Source: Candidatus Poribacteria bacterium
GTDB taxonomy: Bacteria > Poribacteria > WGA-4E > WGA-3G
DNA length: 42,630 bases
Assembly (NCBI GenBank): GCA_022824265.1
Contig: JAJEAG010000044.1
Coordinates: forward strand, 1-42,630
Reading direction: 5' to 3'
Part shown: in pieces, positions 7,415 through 15,782 of the stretch
How the letters are laid out: each line of letters begins with the position of its first letter
How positions within the stretch are numbered: position 1 is the stretch's first letter
Notes under the pieces: model-generated
Told to the model about the DNA's origin: nothing
Seen by the model: only the letters and a program-made list of their open reading frames with translations
The model's database searches: none
Translations under genes and position numbers: made by a program

Positions 7415-8920
7415 CTATAACGTATATAATTCACCGTACTTTGTTTTTAAGTAGTTGATATAAGGTGTGATAGTCATGGGTTTACCCGTTGCGCGTTCAA
7501 TTAACTCAGGTGCAGTGAATTTAGAACCGTGTTGGTAAATGTTACTCTTCAACCAATTATGTAATGTATTGAATTCACCTTTTTCAATATCGTTAGGTAT
7601 TTCAGGATGTGCTTCAAGTGCAGAAGCATAAAATTGTGCACCTAATATATTGCCCAAAGTGTATCCTTGAAAAGAACCTCCGATGAGTCCAAAATACCAG
7701 TGGACATCTTGTAAAACGCCATCTTTGTCATCTGGTGGAACGATACCAAAATCAGTTTCAAAACGTTCACGCCAAGCATTCGGTAAATCTTTGATTTCCA
7801 TTTCACCTTCCAGCAAAGCCAATTCAAAATCAAACCGTAACATCACGTGTAGGTTGTAAGTAACCTCATCTGCTTCTGTACGGATAAGGGAACGTTTAAC
7901 TTTATTTATCGCACGATGGAATTTCTCAATGGATACAGTCTCCAACTGTTCTGGGAATGTCTTTTGCAGTTGTGGGTAGAAACATTTCCAGAATCCCTTA
8001 CTTCGTCCGACTATATTCTCCCAGAGACGTGACTGACTTTCATGAACACCCGCGGAAGTTCCGCGTGCAAGTGGAGTGCCTTCAAAATCCATATTGATCC
8101 CTTGTTCATAAAGAGCATGTCCAGTTTCGTGCATCGTGCAGAAAAGTGCTTCACCAAGGCTATCCTCTTTTGACCGAGTCGTAATACGGACATCTCCGAG
8201 TGAGAATTTTGTCATGAACGGGTGATGCGTTTTGTCTTGTCGTCCACGGTTCAGGTCGTATCCAAACTTTTTCGATACTTCCATCCCAAAGTCCAACTGT
8301 TGTGCTTCTGGGTAATGTTTATGCAGACAGGAATCATCCGCAGGTCGTTGAGATGTAATTGCAGAAACAATTGGGACAAGTTCCTTGCGTAATTCACTAA
8401 AGACACGACTGACATCCGCTGCTTTCATTCCATAATCCCGTGGTTCAATCAATGGATCAGCAATATGATCATATCCTGGAAAGAAGTTAGCACATTGTCG
8501 GCTATACTCAAGCGTCTTTTCAAGGTAGGGACGCACTCTGTCAAAATCGTTTGCTGGACGGGCTTCTGTCCAAACCTGATAAGATTCTGAAGTGTGGGTT
8601 GCGACTTTCGCCATGAAATTAGCAGGAATTTTTATGGCGCGTTCATACTGTCTGCGTGTTAACCGGATAAGGCTTGCCTCGTATGAATCGTAATCATGAC
8701 TCTGTTCATAAGGTATTAGTGCATCAAGCAATTTTCCGATTGCAGGATCAGTGAATTTCTCATGTGATATACGTCTGAGCGTTGCAGTTTGTCTGGCACG
8801 GGCAGTAGCACCACCTGGTGGCATATATGTGGATTGGTCCCAGTGTAGTACTCCTGAGGCAGCATTTATATCGTTCACTTCAATCAATCGGGTTTTGAGT
8901 TCTTGGAATTTAGTTTGCAA
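7415..8920 (-). CDS. carboxypeptidase Taq (M32) metallopeptidase
   Basis: This is a 501-residue M32 zinc carboxypeptidase, which removes C-terminal amino acids from peptides in the cytoplasm. The zinc motif HETGH is at residues 264-268, followed by ALYEQG; DYGM and ESQSRLWEN are also characteristic of the family. The start was moved to TTG 8920: the longer frame begins at 8935, inside the ribosome binding site itself, and GAGGAG lies 7 nt upstream of TTG 8920. Length fits the family (about 500). It is monocistronic, with a good promoter about 50 bp upstream. Confidence 0.95.
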   Translation of the reverse strand: MQTKFQELKTRLIEVNDINAASGVLHWDQSTYMPPGGATARARQTATLRRISHEKFTDPAIGKLLDALIPYEQSHDYDSYEASLIRLTRRQYERAIKIPANFMAKVATHTSESYQVWTEARPANDFDRVRPYLEKTLEYSRQCANFFPGYDHIADPLIEPRDYGMKAADVSRVFSELRKELVPIVSAITSQRPADDSCLHKHYPEAQQLDFGMEVSKKFGYDLNRGRQDKTHHPFMTKFSLGDVRITTRSKEDSLGEALFCTMHETGHALYEQGINMDFEGTPLARGTSAGVHESQSRLWENIVGRSKGFWKCFYPQLQKTFPEQLETVSIEKFHRAINKVKRSLIRTEADEVTYNLHVMLRFDFELALLEGEMEIKDLPNAWRERFETDFGIVPPDDKDGVLQDVHWYFGLIGGSFQGYTLGNILGAQFYASALEAHPEIPNDIEKGEFNTLHNWLKSNIYQHGSKFTAPELIERATGKPMTITPYINYLKTKYGELYTL

Positions 8921-8967
8921 TGTAGTTCTCCTCAAAGTTGTGTCTCAGGAAGATGTCATTTACACAC

Positions 8968-8996
8968 ATTTTATCATATTCAGATTAGGTATTCAA
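8968..8996 (-). promoter_or_regulatory. candidate promoter for M32 carboxypeptidase
   Basis: On the minus strand, TTGAAT (8996-8991), a 17-nt spacer and TAAAAT (8973-8968) are preceded by an extended -10 TG. The distance to the TTG start is about 47 nt. Confidence 0.55.
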
Positions 8997-9091
8997 TTGA
9001 ATATTGAAGTTAGAAACGACTTAATAATTATGACTACAGTCTATCTCATAAATTGCTTACCTGATCTCATGCAGAAAATCATATCTTCATC

Positions 9092-9160
9092 GTAGGGGTG
9101 AGGTTCTCTCGCCCAGAAAGAAAGGGTACTTCTAAACGGGTGAGCAGCCCCTGCCTCTAC
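9092..9160. repeat. imperfect inverted repeat (GTAGGGG family)
   Basis: The left arm starts GTAGGGGTGAGG and ends CTCGCCC; the right arm, read in reverse complement, starts GTAGAGGCAGGG and ends CTCACCC. The arms are about 23 nt with several mismatches. This is the only recognisable structure in the 8936-9283 gap besides the promoters; no gene is seen there. Confidence 0.5.
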
Positions 9161-9201
9161 AAGTAATTTCTGAGATACATTCAAGTGCCAATTGAACGGT
9201 G

Positions 9202-9232
9202 TTGAATGATTTGAAAATTAAGATTGTATAAT
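9202..9232 (+). promoter_or_regulatory. weak candidate promoter for phosphatase gene
   Basis: A perfect TATAAT at 9227-9232 lies 52 bp before the ATG at 9284. The best -35 is TTGAAT at 9202-9207 with a long 19-nt spacer. No convincing Pho box was seen. Confidence 0.3.
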
Positions 9233-9283
9233 TAGCAAAATTCGTTTAAAATCGTAGGATACATCAGACGAAAGGAAACCAAA

Positions 9284-11203
9284 ATGAAACAACTCCATAT
9301 ATATATAGGATTATTCTTATTTATTACCTCAATAGTCCTTGCACAAGGAATAACATTGACATCAATAGATTATCGGGAAGACATGCTTTTATCTAAAGAA
9401 CCAGTTGTTACGGGATTTGAGGGTTCATCAGCAGTGGTAGAATTTGAGACTCTTATAGAAATACCTGCAGCTATTGCCTATTACGGTGTTCCACATACAG
9501 AAGGGAACTTAACAACACCACGATATCGGAAAGCTGCTAAGGGAACACATATAGATGAAAATAAGACACAACACCGCATCACTATGGACATCTCTAAACT
9601 TGAAGATGTGCATTACGATACTGGTTTAATTGCAAACAACGGTGGTACTATTGTCTATCGCATAGAGATATTCGATCCACGTATCCAAACAACACGTGCT
9701 TATGACAGACGTTTACGTTACAAACGCGAAGGCGAACCTAAATCAGGTACTTACTCATCTCTTGTATCTTTGACAGAAGGACCTTTCGTGGACCTTGTTA
9801 CGCATAATTCTGCTGTGATTTCTTGGGAAACTGGTGTGCCTGCTAAAGGAGCAGTTCTATCGGATAATAGGGAGTTTCTGTCGTTAGATCCTGCCATCCG
9901 ACATGAAGTTCAGCTAACGAGATTAAAGCCGAATACTGTCTATTCCTATCAGGTGAATTACGGAATCTATACACCGAAATATACTTTCAAAACAGCACCT
10001 GAAAAGGGAGAAAGGGTATCCTTCAAATTTGGATTTATGTCAGATTCTCGTGCAGGTGTTGGCGGGGGAGAACGCGCACAGAACGGTGTCAATGCCAAAG
10101 ACCTTGGACGTTTCGCAATAGAACTGTATAACAAAAAAGCGGATTTTGTGTGTTTCGGCGGTGACCTCATTAATGGATATACATCAGATGTACGAGATTA
10201 TGAATGGCAACTTGAGACATGGAAACGCACAATCCAACCCGTAGGTGCGAATATCCCATTTTATGAATCCATTGGTAACCATGAACAGGTAGGATCCTAT
10301 TACAAGGTTACTGCACCACATCTTGAAGATGATGAATATTATATTCAATTTACTGGTACAATAGGTGCTGAGAGTACAGAAGCAATTTTCGCAAATGAAT
10401 TTGTTAATCCTACTGGAAGTCACTACGGATTAGGTGTCCCGAAACCTGAAACAAAAGGAAACCGTGATATGGGGGGTGCGGAGGTCGGACCTTCCTACGA
10501 AGAAAACGTCTACTCTTTCAATTATGGTAGGGTGCATTTTATATCTCTAAACACAAATTATTGGGCAACAGGTTATAGAGCAATCAGCACATTCGGTCAG
10601 AAATCACAAGATAAAACAGCAGTTAATCTTGCTCTTACGCAACTCGGTGGCAATAGAGAAGGTTATGTAATGGAAAACCAGATGGAGTGGCTGAAGAAAG
10701 AATTAGATGCTGCACAAAGTGATATTAGTATAGATTGGATTTTCATTATTCTCCATGAACCACCCTTCCCGAATGGTGGTCATGTCAAAGATGCAATGTA
10801 TTGGGGAACTCCCGGTCAAGGTGAACTCGGTGGATACAACGAATCTGAAATCCCGATGGGAGATGTGATTGACATGCGTAACCGGTTTTGGACAATAGTC
10901 TCAAGTAAATCTAAAGTCCTGGGCGTTCTATGTGGAGATGAACATAACTATAGTCGCACATTGATAGATTCATCAGTTCATTCAAATTTTAAGTTTCCTG
11001 TGTGGCAAGTAATAAGTGGTGGATGTGGTGCCCCATATTATGTACAAGATGAATCTGTGCCTTGGGTTGATAAGGTAAAAGCATTTACCATTGACAAACA
11101 TTTTTGTCTATTCTCTGTTGATGGTAAACGAGTCGGGTTGGAAGTCTACAATGACAGCAATCAGTTATTAGATAGTATTGACAATTTAACAACCATTCGG
11201 TAG
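9284..11203 (+). CDS. exported purple-acid-phosphatase-like metallophosphoesterase
   Basis: The 639-residue protein has a signal peptide (about 1-21), an FnIII-like purple-acid-phosphatase N-terminal domain (about 160-240) and a calcineurin-like metallophosphoesterase domain (about 247-600). Metal-site motifs in order are SDSR (253-256), GGD (292-294), GNHE (331-334), a LHEPPF histidine and GDEHNY. It should hydrolyse phosphate esters outside the cytoplasmic membrane and release inorganic phosphate. The pst operon starts 164 bp downstream on the same strand, which fits phosphate scavenging, but a strong terminator separates the two. AAAGGA precedes the ATG. The substrate is unknown; the first motif is SDSR and not the classical GDxH. 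Confidence 0.85.
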   Translation: MKQLHIYIGLFLFITSIVLAQGITLTSIDYREDMLLSKEPVVTGFEGSSAVVEFETLIEIPAAIAYYGVPHTEGNLTTPRYRKAAKGTHIDENKTQHRITMDISKLEDVHYDTGLIANNGGTIVYRIEIFDPRIQTTRAYDRRLRYKREGEPKSGTYSSLVSLTEGPFVDLVTHNSAVISWETGVPAKGAVLSDNREFLSLDPAIRHEVQLTRLKPNTVYSYQVNYGIYTPKYTFKTAPEKGERVSFKFGFMSDSRAGVGGGERAQNGVNAKDLGRFAIELYNKKADFVCFGGDLINGYTSDVRDYEWQLETWKRTIQPVGANIPFYESIGNHEQVGSYYKVTAPHLEDDEYYIQFTGTIGAESTEAIFANEFVNPTGSHYGLGVPKPETKGNRDMGGAEVGPSYEENVYSFNYGRVHFISLNTNYWATGYRAISTFGQKSQDKTAVNLALTQLGGNREGYVMENQMEWLKKELDAAQSDISIDWIFIILHEPPFPNGGHVKDAMYWGTPGQGELGGYNESEIPMGDVIDMRNRFWTIVSSKSKVLGVLCGDEHNYSRTLIDSSVHSNFKFPVWQVISGGCGAPYYVQDESVPWVDKVKAFTIDKHFCLFSVDGKRVGLEVYNDSNQLLDSIDNLTTIR

Positions 11204-11272
11204 ATACCATTCTAAGATGAGCGTTAGTTTTGTTAGATGACACGAACATCTTGTAATGGTATCTTTTGTTTT
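11203..11272 (+). terminator. rho-independent terminator after phosphatase gene
   Basis: A 17-bp stem (11203-11219 with 11247-11263, GATACCATT..AAGATG against CATCTT..AATGGTATC, two mismatches) is followed directly by TTTTGTTTT. It begins at the stop codon of the phosphatase gene and separates it from the pst operon. Confidence 0.8.
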
Positions 11273-11326
11273 CTCTATTATGACAGAAACTATATCCAGT
11301 TTTGTCTCACTTTCGTAACAATTCAT

Positions 11327-11335
11327 TGTTATAAT
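11327..11335 (+). promoter_or_regulatory. extended -10 promoter for the pst operon
   Basis: TG-T-TATAAT at 11327-11335 is a consensus extended -10, 32 bp before the pstS ATG at 11368. No good -35 is present at the right distance, which is compatible with an activator-dependent promoter. Full PhoB-type direct repeats were not found, only a lone TGACAG half-site near 11281. Confidence 0.5.
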
Positions 11336-11367
11336 ACAAGATATATTTTTGCAATAGGAATGTTTCC

Positions 11368-12279
11368 ATGAAATATAGAGGATTAATCATTTATGTTGTC
11401 TTGACCATACTTGTCTTTTCCATATACGGTTTTGTCATAAGAGATGGATCGTCAGGTAAGGAGACAGGAGAAGTCTCAGGACATTCCATCATCAAAAATA
11501 AAGGCTCGGATACTATGGTCAATTTAGCACAGGCATGGGCTGAAGTGTATTCCGGTATTTCTGACACTGTATCAGTTGAGGTGTCAGGTGGCGGATCAGG
11601 AACAGGCGTTGCTGCATTGATCAATGGCACTGTTGATATTGCCAACTGTAGTCGACAGATAAAACCTAAAGAGAAGGAAGAGGCAACGAAAAACACTGGT
11701 AAAGAACCCATTGAGTTCATTGTTGGATATGATGCACTCGCTGTCTATGTCCATAAAGAAAATCCCTTAAACAAAATTACTATCCCAGAACTCGCAGAAA
11801 TATATGGAGAAGAAGGAACGATAACCAGGTGGGATCACCTCGGCATTGCTAATTCTGGATGCAGAAGTGATAAAATCATACGTATTAGCAGACAGTCAAA
11901 CTCAGGTACATATTTTTACTTCAGAGAAGCACTTCTTGGTAAAGAGCGCGATTTTGAATCGGGATCGTTAGATTTACACGGTTCGAAAGATGTGGTGGAA
12001 GTTATTGGACGTACACATTGTGCTATCGGCTATAGTGGTATGGGGTATGCAACAGACCATGTGAAGATGTTAGAGGTTGCAACCACAGATGATCAACCAT
12101 ACTATGCACCAAACCTTGAGAACGTAATAGCAAAAACATACCCAATTGCACGTCCTCTATACATGTATTCTCTCGGTGAACCAACGGGAGAAGCAAAAGC
12201 ATATCTGGATTGGATTTTGTCTGATGAAGGACAAAAGATCGTTGAGGAACTTGGATTTGTTCCGTTAACAAAAAACTGA
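11368..12279 (+). CDS. pstS: phosphate ABC transporter substrate-binding protein PstS
   Basis: The 303-residue protein has an N-terminal membrane segment (about 6-24) and a PstS-like binding domain. The phosphate loops are visible as KGSDTM (about 45-50), SGGGSGTGVAALING (about 74-88) and RQSNSGTYFYF, which match known phosphate-binding serines and threonines. It captures inorganic phosphate outside the inner membrane for the PstCA channel. There is no lipobox, so it is either anchored by the N-terminal helix or released after cleavage. It is the first gene of the operon, 16 nt before pstC, with a terminator and an extended -10 promoter upstream. Confidence 0.95.
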   Translation: MKYRGLIIYVVLTILVFSIYGFVIRDGSSGKETGEVSGHSIIKNKGSDTMVNLAQAWAEVYSGISDTVSVEVSGGGSGTGVAALINGTVDIANCSRQIKPKEKEEATKNTGKEPIEFIVGYDALAVYVHKENPLNKITIPELAEIYGEEGTITRWDHLGIANSGCRSDKIIRISRQSNSGTYFYFREALLGKERDFESGSLDLHGSKDVVEVIGRTHCAIGYSGMGYATDHVKMLEVATTDDQPYYAPNLENVIAKTYPIARPLYMYSLGEPTGEAKAYLDWILSDEGQKIVEELGFVPLTKN

Positions 12280-12295
12280 AGGGCTTCTTGTTTTA

Positions 12296-13573
12296 ATGAA
12301 ATTTATTCAAATCCTATTTTCATTTGAAGGACGGATCAACAGATCGGGTTGGTGGTTACTGAATTTACCAATATTCGTCATATTTACTGTATCCTCAGTA
12401 ACATTTGATTTTCCAATAAACAAATTACTTGAATATATTCAATTACTTATCCTATTAGTACTCGTTCTGGTACACATAACTATATCAGCAAAACGTTGGC
12501 AAGACAAGAACAAGTCTGCGTTGTGGTTACTGTTTCATATTGTTCCACTTATCTGTTCTGTCAGTATACTCGCCGTCAAACTAACTTCAGGATGGTGGGA
12601 ACTGTTCCATCTTATCACAGTTATTAATGGTCTTTGGACATGTGTTGAATTAGGATTCATTAAAGGTACTGAAGGTAGTAATCAGTATGGACCTGACTCC
12701 GAAACCTCATCAGAGACTGTAATTGATGCCTACATTAGCATTTGCGGAATAAGTTCAATCATTTTTGTTTTTGGCATCTTTTTCTTCGTTTTTAAGGAGG
12801 GAGCAGGTTTTCTATTTGGTGGTTTAGATATATGGCAGTTCTTGACAAGTGAAGAGTGGTATCCAACATCGCTTGAAAACAAAAGATACGGTACATTCGC
12901 ACTAATACTCGGTACATTCAGTGTGACCGCACTGGCAATGTTGCTCGCTGTTCCATTTGGACTTGGCGCTGCAATCTATGTATCTGAGTTTTGCAGTCCA
13001 AAGTTAAGGGAAACCTTCAAAATTGTCATTGAATTTCTTGCTGCGATTCCATCGGTTGTATGGGGATTCATCGGGTTAACATTGATGAACCAACTAATCA
13101 TCCAAGTATTCAATGCACCTATCGGTTTGACAATGCTTAATGGTGGTATTATGCTTGCATTGATGAGTGTTCCTATCATAGTTTCCATCGCAGAGGATGC
13201 CTTGAAGGCTGTCCCAGATTCTTATCGTGAAGCTGCAGAAGCACTTGGTGCAACTCGTTGGCAGGTTATATATAGAGTGTTATTACCCGCAGCAAAGAAT
13301 GGTTTGTTGGCAGCGGTATTACTCGGTGCGGCACGCTCCATCGGTGAAACGATGGCTGTCCTGATGGCAACTGGACATTCAGTCAACATTCCATCTGGAC
13401 CACTTTCGTGGATACGGACTCTTACAGCAACAATTGCAGCCGAGTTAGGTGAAGTCGCAAGAGGAGGAGAACATTACCAAGTCTTATTTATTATCGGCAT
13501 CCTGCTATTTTCAATTACATTTGTGGTAAACCTTATTGCTGATTTAGTGATTAAAGGAATTCGTCAAAGTTAA
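12296..13573 (+). CDS. pstC: PstC permease with N-terminal DUF805 domain
   Basis: The 425-residue protein combines two domains in one open frame. Residues of about 5-137 resemble DUF805 membrane proteins (FEGRINRSGWW at the start, AKRWQDKNKSALW, and the closing KGTEGSNQYGPD). Residues of about 140-425 are a normal PstC permease with six membrane spans and the EAA loop SYREAAEALGATRWQVI. PstC pairs with PstA to form the phosphate channel. DUF805 proteins are usually separate and of unknown function, so the fusion is unusual; the linker around the GPD motif is short. GAAGGG lies about 12 nt upstream of the ATG. It is 16 nt from pstS and 23 nt from pstA. Confidence 0.9.
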   Translation: MKFIQILFSFEGRINRSGWWLLNLPIFVIFTVSSVTFDFPINKLLEYIQLLILLVLVLVHITISAKRWQDKNKSALWLLFHIVPLICSVSILAVKLTSGWWELFHLITVINGLWTCVELGFIKGTEGSNQYGPDSETSSETVIDAYISICGISSIIFVFGIFFFVFKEGAGFLFGGLDIWQFLTSEEWYPTSLENKRYGTFALILGTFSVTALAMLLAVPFGLGAAIYVSEFCSPKLRETFKIVIEFLAAIPSVVWGFIGLTLMNQLIIQVFNAPIGLTMLNGGIMLALMSVPIIVSIAEDALKAVPDSYREAAEALGATRWQVIYRVLLPAAKNGLLAAVLLGAARSIGETMAVLMATGHSVNIPSGPLSWIRTLTATIAAELGEVARGGEHYQVLFIIGILLFSITFVVNLIADLVIKGIRQS

Positions 13574-13596
13574 CACTGGGAACTATCAAGGAATTT

Positions 13597-14514
13597 ATGA
13601 ATACCGAAACTGATATATCTGCACAGGACATGTTTACTGAAACAGCCATCGGAAAACAGAACAGGCATATAGAGAATGTGGTCAAAATATTCTTCCTCAT
13701 AATGACCTGTTTGATGATTCTGCCATTGCTTCTAATTATCGGATACCTTTTCTACAAGGCACTGCCAGTGCTGTCTCTTGATTTTCTGTTTACAAATCCG
13801 AAGGATAACATGCGGACTGGTGGCGTGTGGGCACCGTTCTTGGGAACAATATATCTGGTCGTGGTTTCGCTATTGGTTGCAGCTCCGATTGGCGTGTTTG
13901 CTTCTGTCTACTTGAATGAGTATGCAAGTGATAATTGGTTTACGCGTATAGTCAACTTGGCAGTAGTGAACCTGGCAGGAGTACCAAGTATTGTGCATGC
14001 ACTGTTCGGTGTTGGGGCATTTGTGTTGTTTGCTGGTTTAGGTGAGTCAATACTTGCCGCATCCCTAACATTAGCAATTATGACATTACCTGTTATCATC
14101 GCAAGCACAACAGAAGCACTCAAAGCCGTACCGATGTCTTTCCGTGAAGCATGCTGGAATCTCGGGGCAACACGTTGGCAAACGATTCGTAGGATTGTTC
14201 TACCAAACTCAATAAGTGGTATTCTAACTGGTGTGATTTTACAGGTATCCCGTGCTGCAGGTGAAACAGCCCCTATTATGTTCACTGGAGCAGTATTTTT
14301 TAAACCTATTGCAGAAGGTGACTTTTTTGCATATAATATATTTGACCAGTGTATGGCACTTTCATTACACCTCTATACAATTTCTACACAGGTGCCGGAT
14401 GTTACAGAAGGTATTCCTTATGGGACTGCGATTGTACTTGTTGGTAGTGTCCTACTTGTGAATGCAGCTTCAATAATACTGAGGGTATATCTTAGAACGC
14501 GTAAAAGGTGGTAG
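13597..14514 (+). CDS. pstA: phosphate ABC transporter permease PstA
   Basis: The 305-residue integral membrane protein has six predicted spans. The motifs NLAGVPSIVHALFGVGAFV and the EAA loop SFREACWNLGATRWQTIRRIVLP are typical of PstA, the second half of the phosphate channel. The loop docks onto the PstB ATPase. AAGGAATTT precedes the ATG. It follows pstC by 23 nt. Unlike in standard pst operons, pstB does not come next: a potassium channel gene and repeat DNA (about 1.27 kb) intervene. Confidence 0.93.
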   Translation: MNTETDISAQDMFTETAIGKQNRHIENVVKIFFLIMTCLMILPLLLIIGYLFYKALPVLSLDFLFTNPKDNMRTGGVWAPFLGTIYLVVVSLLVAAPIGVFASVYLNEYASDNWFTRIVNLAVVNLAGVPSIVHALFGVGAFVLFAGLGESILAASLTLAIMTLPVIIASTTEALKAVPMSFREACWNLGATRWQTIRRIVLPNSISGILTGVILQVSRAAGETAPIMFTGAVFFKPIAEGDFFAYNIFDQCMALSLHLYTISTQVPDVTEGIPYGTAIVLVGSVLLVNAASIILRVYLRTRKRW

Positions 14515-14611
14515 TCTTGGTATATGGGACGTGGGTGCATGTCACTGGTATCCTCAATCTCATAAACGAGGACAACTATCTCGCCAGAGGGCGTATTATA
14601 GGATGTTACCC

Positions 14612-15361
14612 ATGTTGAATGATGTTAACAATGAATACACAGGTTTTCGAAAAGACTTATACGAAATAATAGAAGGACCTGTTATTAGTGGGATTATTCA
14701 ATTTTTGATTCTCGCTTCTGCAATAGCCTTCGTTCTTGAGACTGAATCTGCATTTGATAAATATGAATCCTATTTTGTAATAATAGATTGGTCGTTTTTA
14801 ACGCTTTTTTCAATAGAATATATTTTACGTGTCTACACCGCACCCGATAGGAAAGGATTTATATTCAGTTTCTTCGGTATAATTGATCTACTTGCGATTT
14901 TACCTGCTCTCGTGCTTATTCCTGGGTTTCGTGTGCTACGTGTTCTCAGATTCTTACGGATATTCAGAATCTTTAAAGCAACACGATTCGTCTTGGCAGT
15001 GGATAGAATGATCGAGGCGTTAGGTGAAGTCAGAAGGGAACTTCTGGCACTTGTAATTCTATGCTCACTGTTTGTTTATTTAGCTGCATGTGGAATCTAT
15101 ATCTTTGAAAAAGACGCACAACCTGAGTCATTTGGTTCTATACCAGACGCTATGTGGTGGGCAATTGTATCGCTAACAACTATTGGATATGGTGATGTGT
15201 ATCCCGTAACCCCTGGCGGTAAAATCTTCACTGCATTGGTTGCCTTAGTAGGTGTAGGACTTATTGCTATTCCATCTGGATTATTAGCTTCCGTTCTAAC
15301 TGAAGCAAGGGTGGAAGAGGAACTTCAAGACGAGGGCGATGGTGATAAAGATGAAAAATAG
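14612..15361 (+). CDS. voltage-gated K+ channel (Kv-type)
   Basis: The 249-residue protein has the six-helix plan of a Kv/KvAP channel. S1-S3 lie at about 20-105. S4 carries five arginines at every third position (R107, R110, R113, R116, R119), and the pore loop has the K+ selectivity filter TTIGYGD at 189-195 before S6. It should conduct K+ across the inner membrane in response to voltage. ATG 14612 is chosen because AGGA lies 8 nt upstream; a longer GTG frame from 14531 has no ribosome binding site. It lies inside the pst gene run, 97 nt after pstA. A possible role is charge compensation during phosphate uptake, but this is speculative. Confidence 0.9.
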   Translation: MLNDVNNEYTGFRKDLYEIIEGPVISGIIQFLILASAIAFVLETESAFDKYESYFVIIDWSFLTLFSIEYILRVYTAPDRKGFIFSFFGIIDLLAILPALVLIPGFRVLRVLRFLRIFRIFKATRFVLAVDRMIEALGEVRRELLALVILCSLFVYLAACGIYIFEKDAQPESFGSIPDAMWWAIVSLTTIGYGDVYPVTPGGKIFTALVALVGVGLIAIPSGLLASVLTEARVEEELQDEGDGDKDEK

Positions 15362-15605
15362 CAATGGGATTCTACAGAAGATTCTTGCATTTGTTGTTCT
15401 GTTGATCGTATTTCTTTTCTTCTCAGCATATTGTATATACCTATTTGAAAGATCGGAACAACCTAATTTGTTTCATTCAATCCCTGCAGCATTATCGTCC
15501 GTATTTCTAACATTTTTCACTGTTGGGTATTCAAGGATTCTCTACTATTTGCGAGTTATCTTAGGGATCGTAACTCGTAGAAAAGTATGTTTTATACATA
15601 TCTGA
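15351..15605 (+). pseudogene. truncated second K+ channel (S5-pore remnant)
   Basis: The 84-residue frame overlaps the end of the full-length channel by 11 nt. It matches that channel's S5-pore region: YCIYLFERSEQPNLFHSIPAA aligns with GIYIFEKDAQPESFGSIPDA, and FFTVGYSR takes the place of LTTIGYGD. S1-S4 and S6 are missing and the filter is broken (GYGD to GYSR). It ends just before the GCCCC palindromes. It is probably the remnant of a tandem channel or pore-module duplication. It could still be translated, through coupling with the upstream gene. Confidence 0.6.
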
Positions 15606-15607
15606 AC

Positions 15608-15671
15608 AGCCCCAGCGGGGCGGAATGTGTATAGAACATGAAACTCCCAGACACAAAGCCCCAGCGGGGCG
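15608..15671. repeat. two copies of GCCCC-AGC-GGGGC palindrome
   Basis: AGCCCCAGCGGGGCG occurs at 15608-15622 and 15657-15671, each a hairpin with a 5-bp stem of GC pairs in AT-rich surroundings, spaced 49 nt start to start. The pair resembles small dispersed GC palindromes (REP/MITE-like) known from several phyla. They fill the gap between the channel remnant and pstB1. Confidence 0.7.
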
Positions 15672-15782
15672 ACAGGTGGAAAAACAAAACTGGTTAGGAT
15701 GCACAGCATTTCATTAAACAAATTTCAGATAACTATTAAAATTGTCCAAACTATAGTAATAATTTAGCGAAGCGAGGATTAA

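Noticed and set aside
10184-10423. antisense frames inside the phosphatase and similar opposite-strand frames elsewhere
   Set aside because: They are shadows of conserved genes, lack ribosome binding sites and show no recognisable protein features.
14531-14611. longer GTG start of the K+ channel
   Set aside because: It has no ribosome binding site and adds a non-conserved leader, whereas ATG 14612 has AGGA at 8 nt.
15608-15671. rho-independent terminators
   Set aside because: The GC hairpins are not followed by T-tracts on either strand, so they are better treated as dispersed palindromes.
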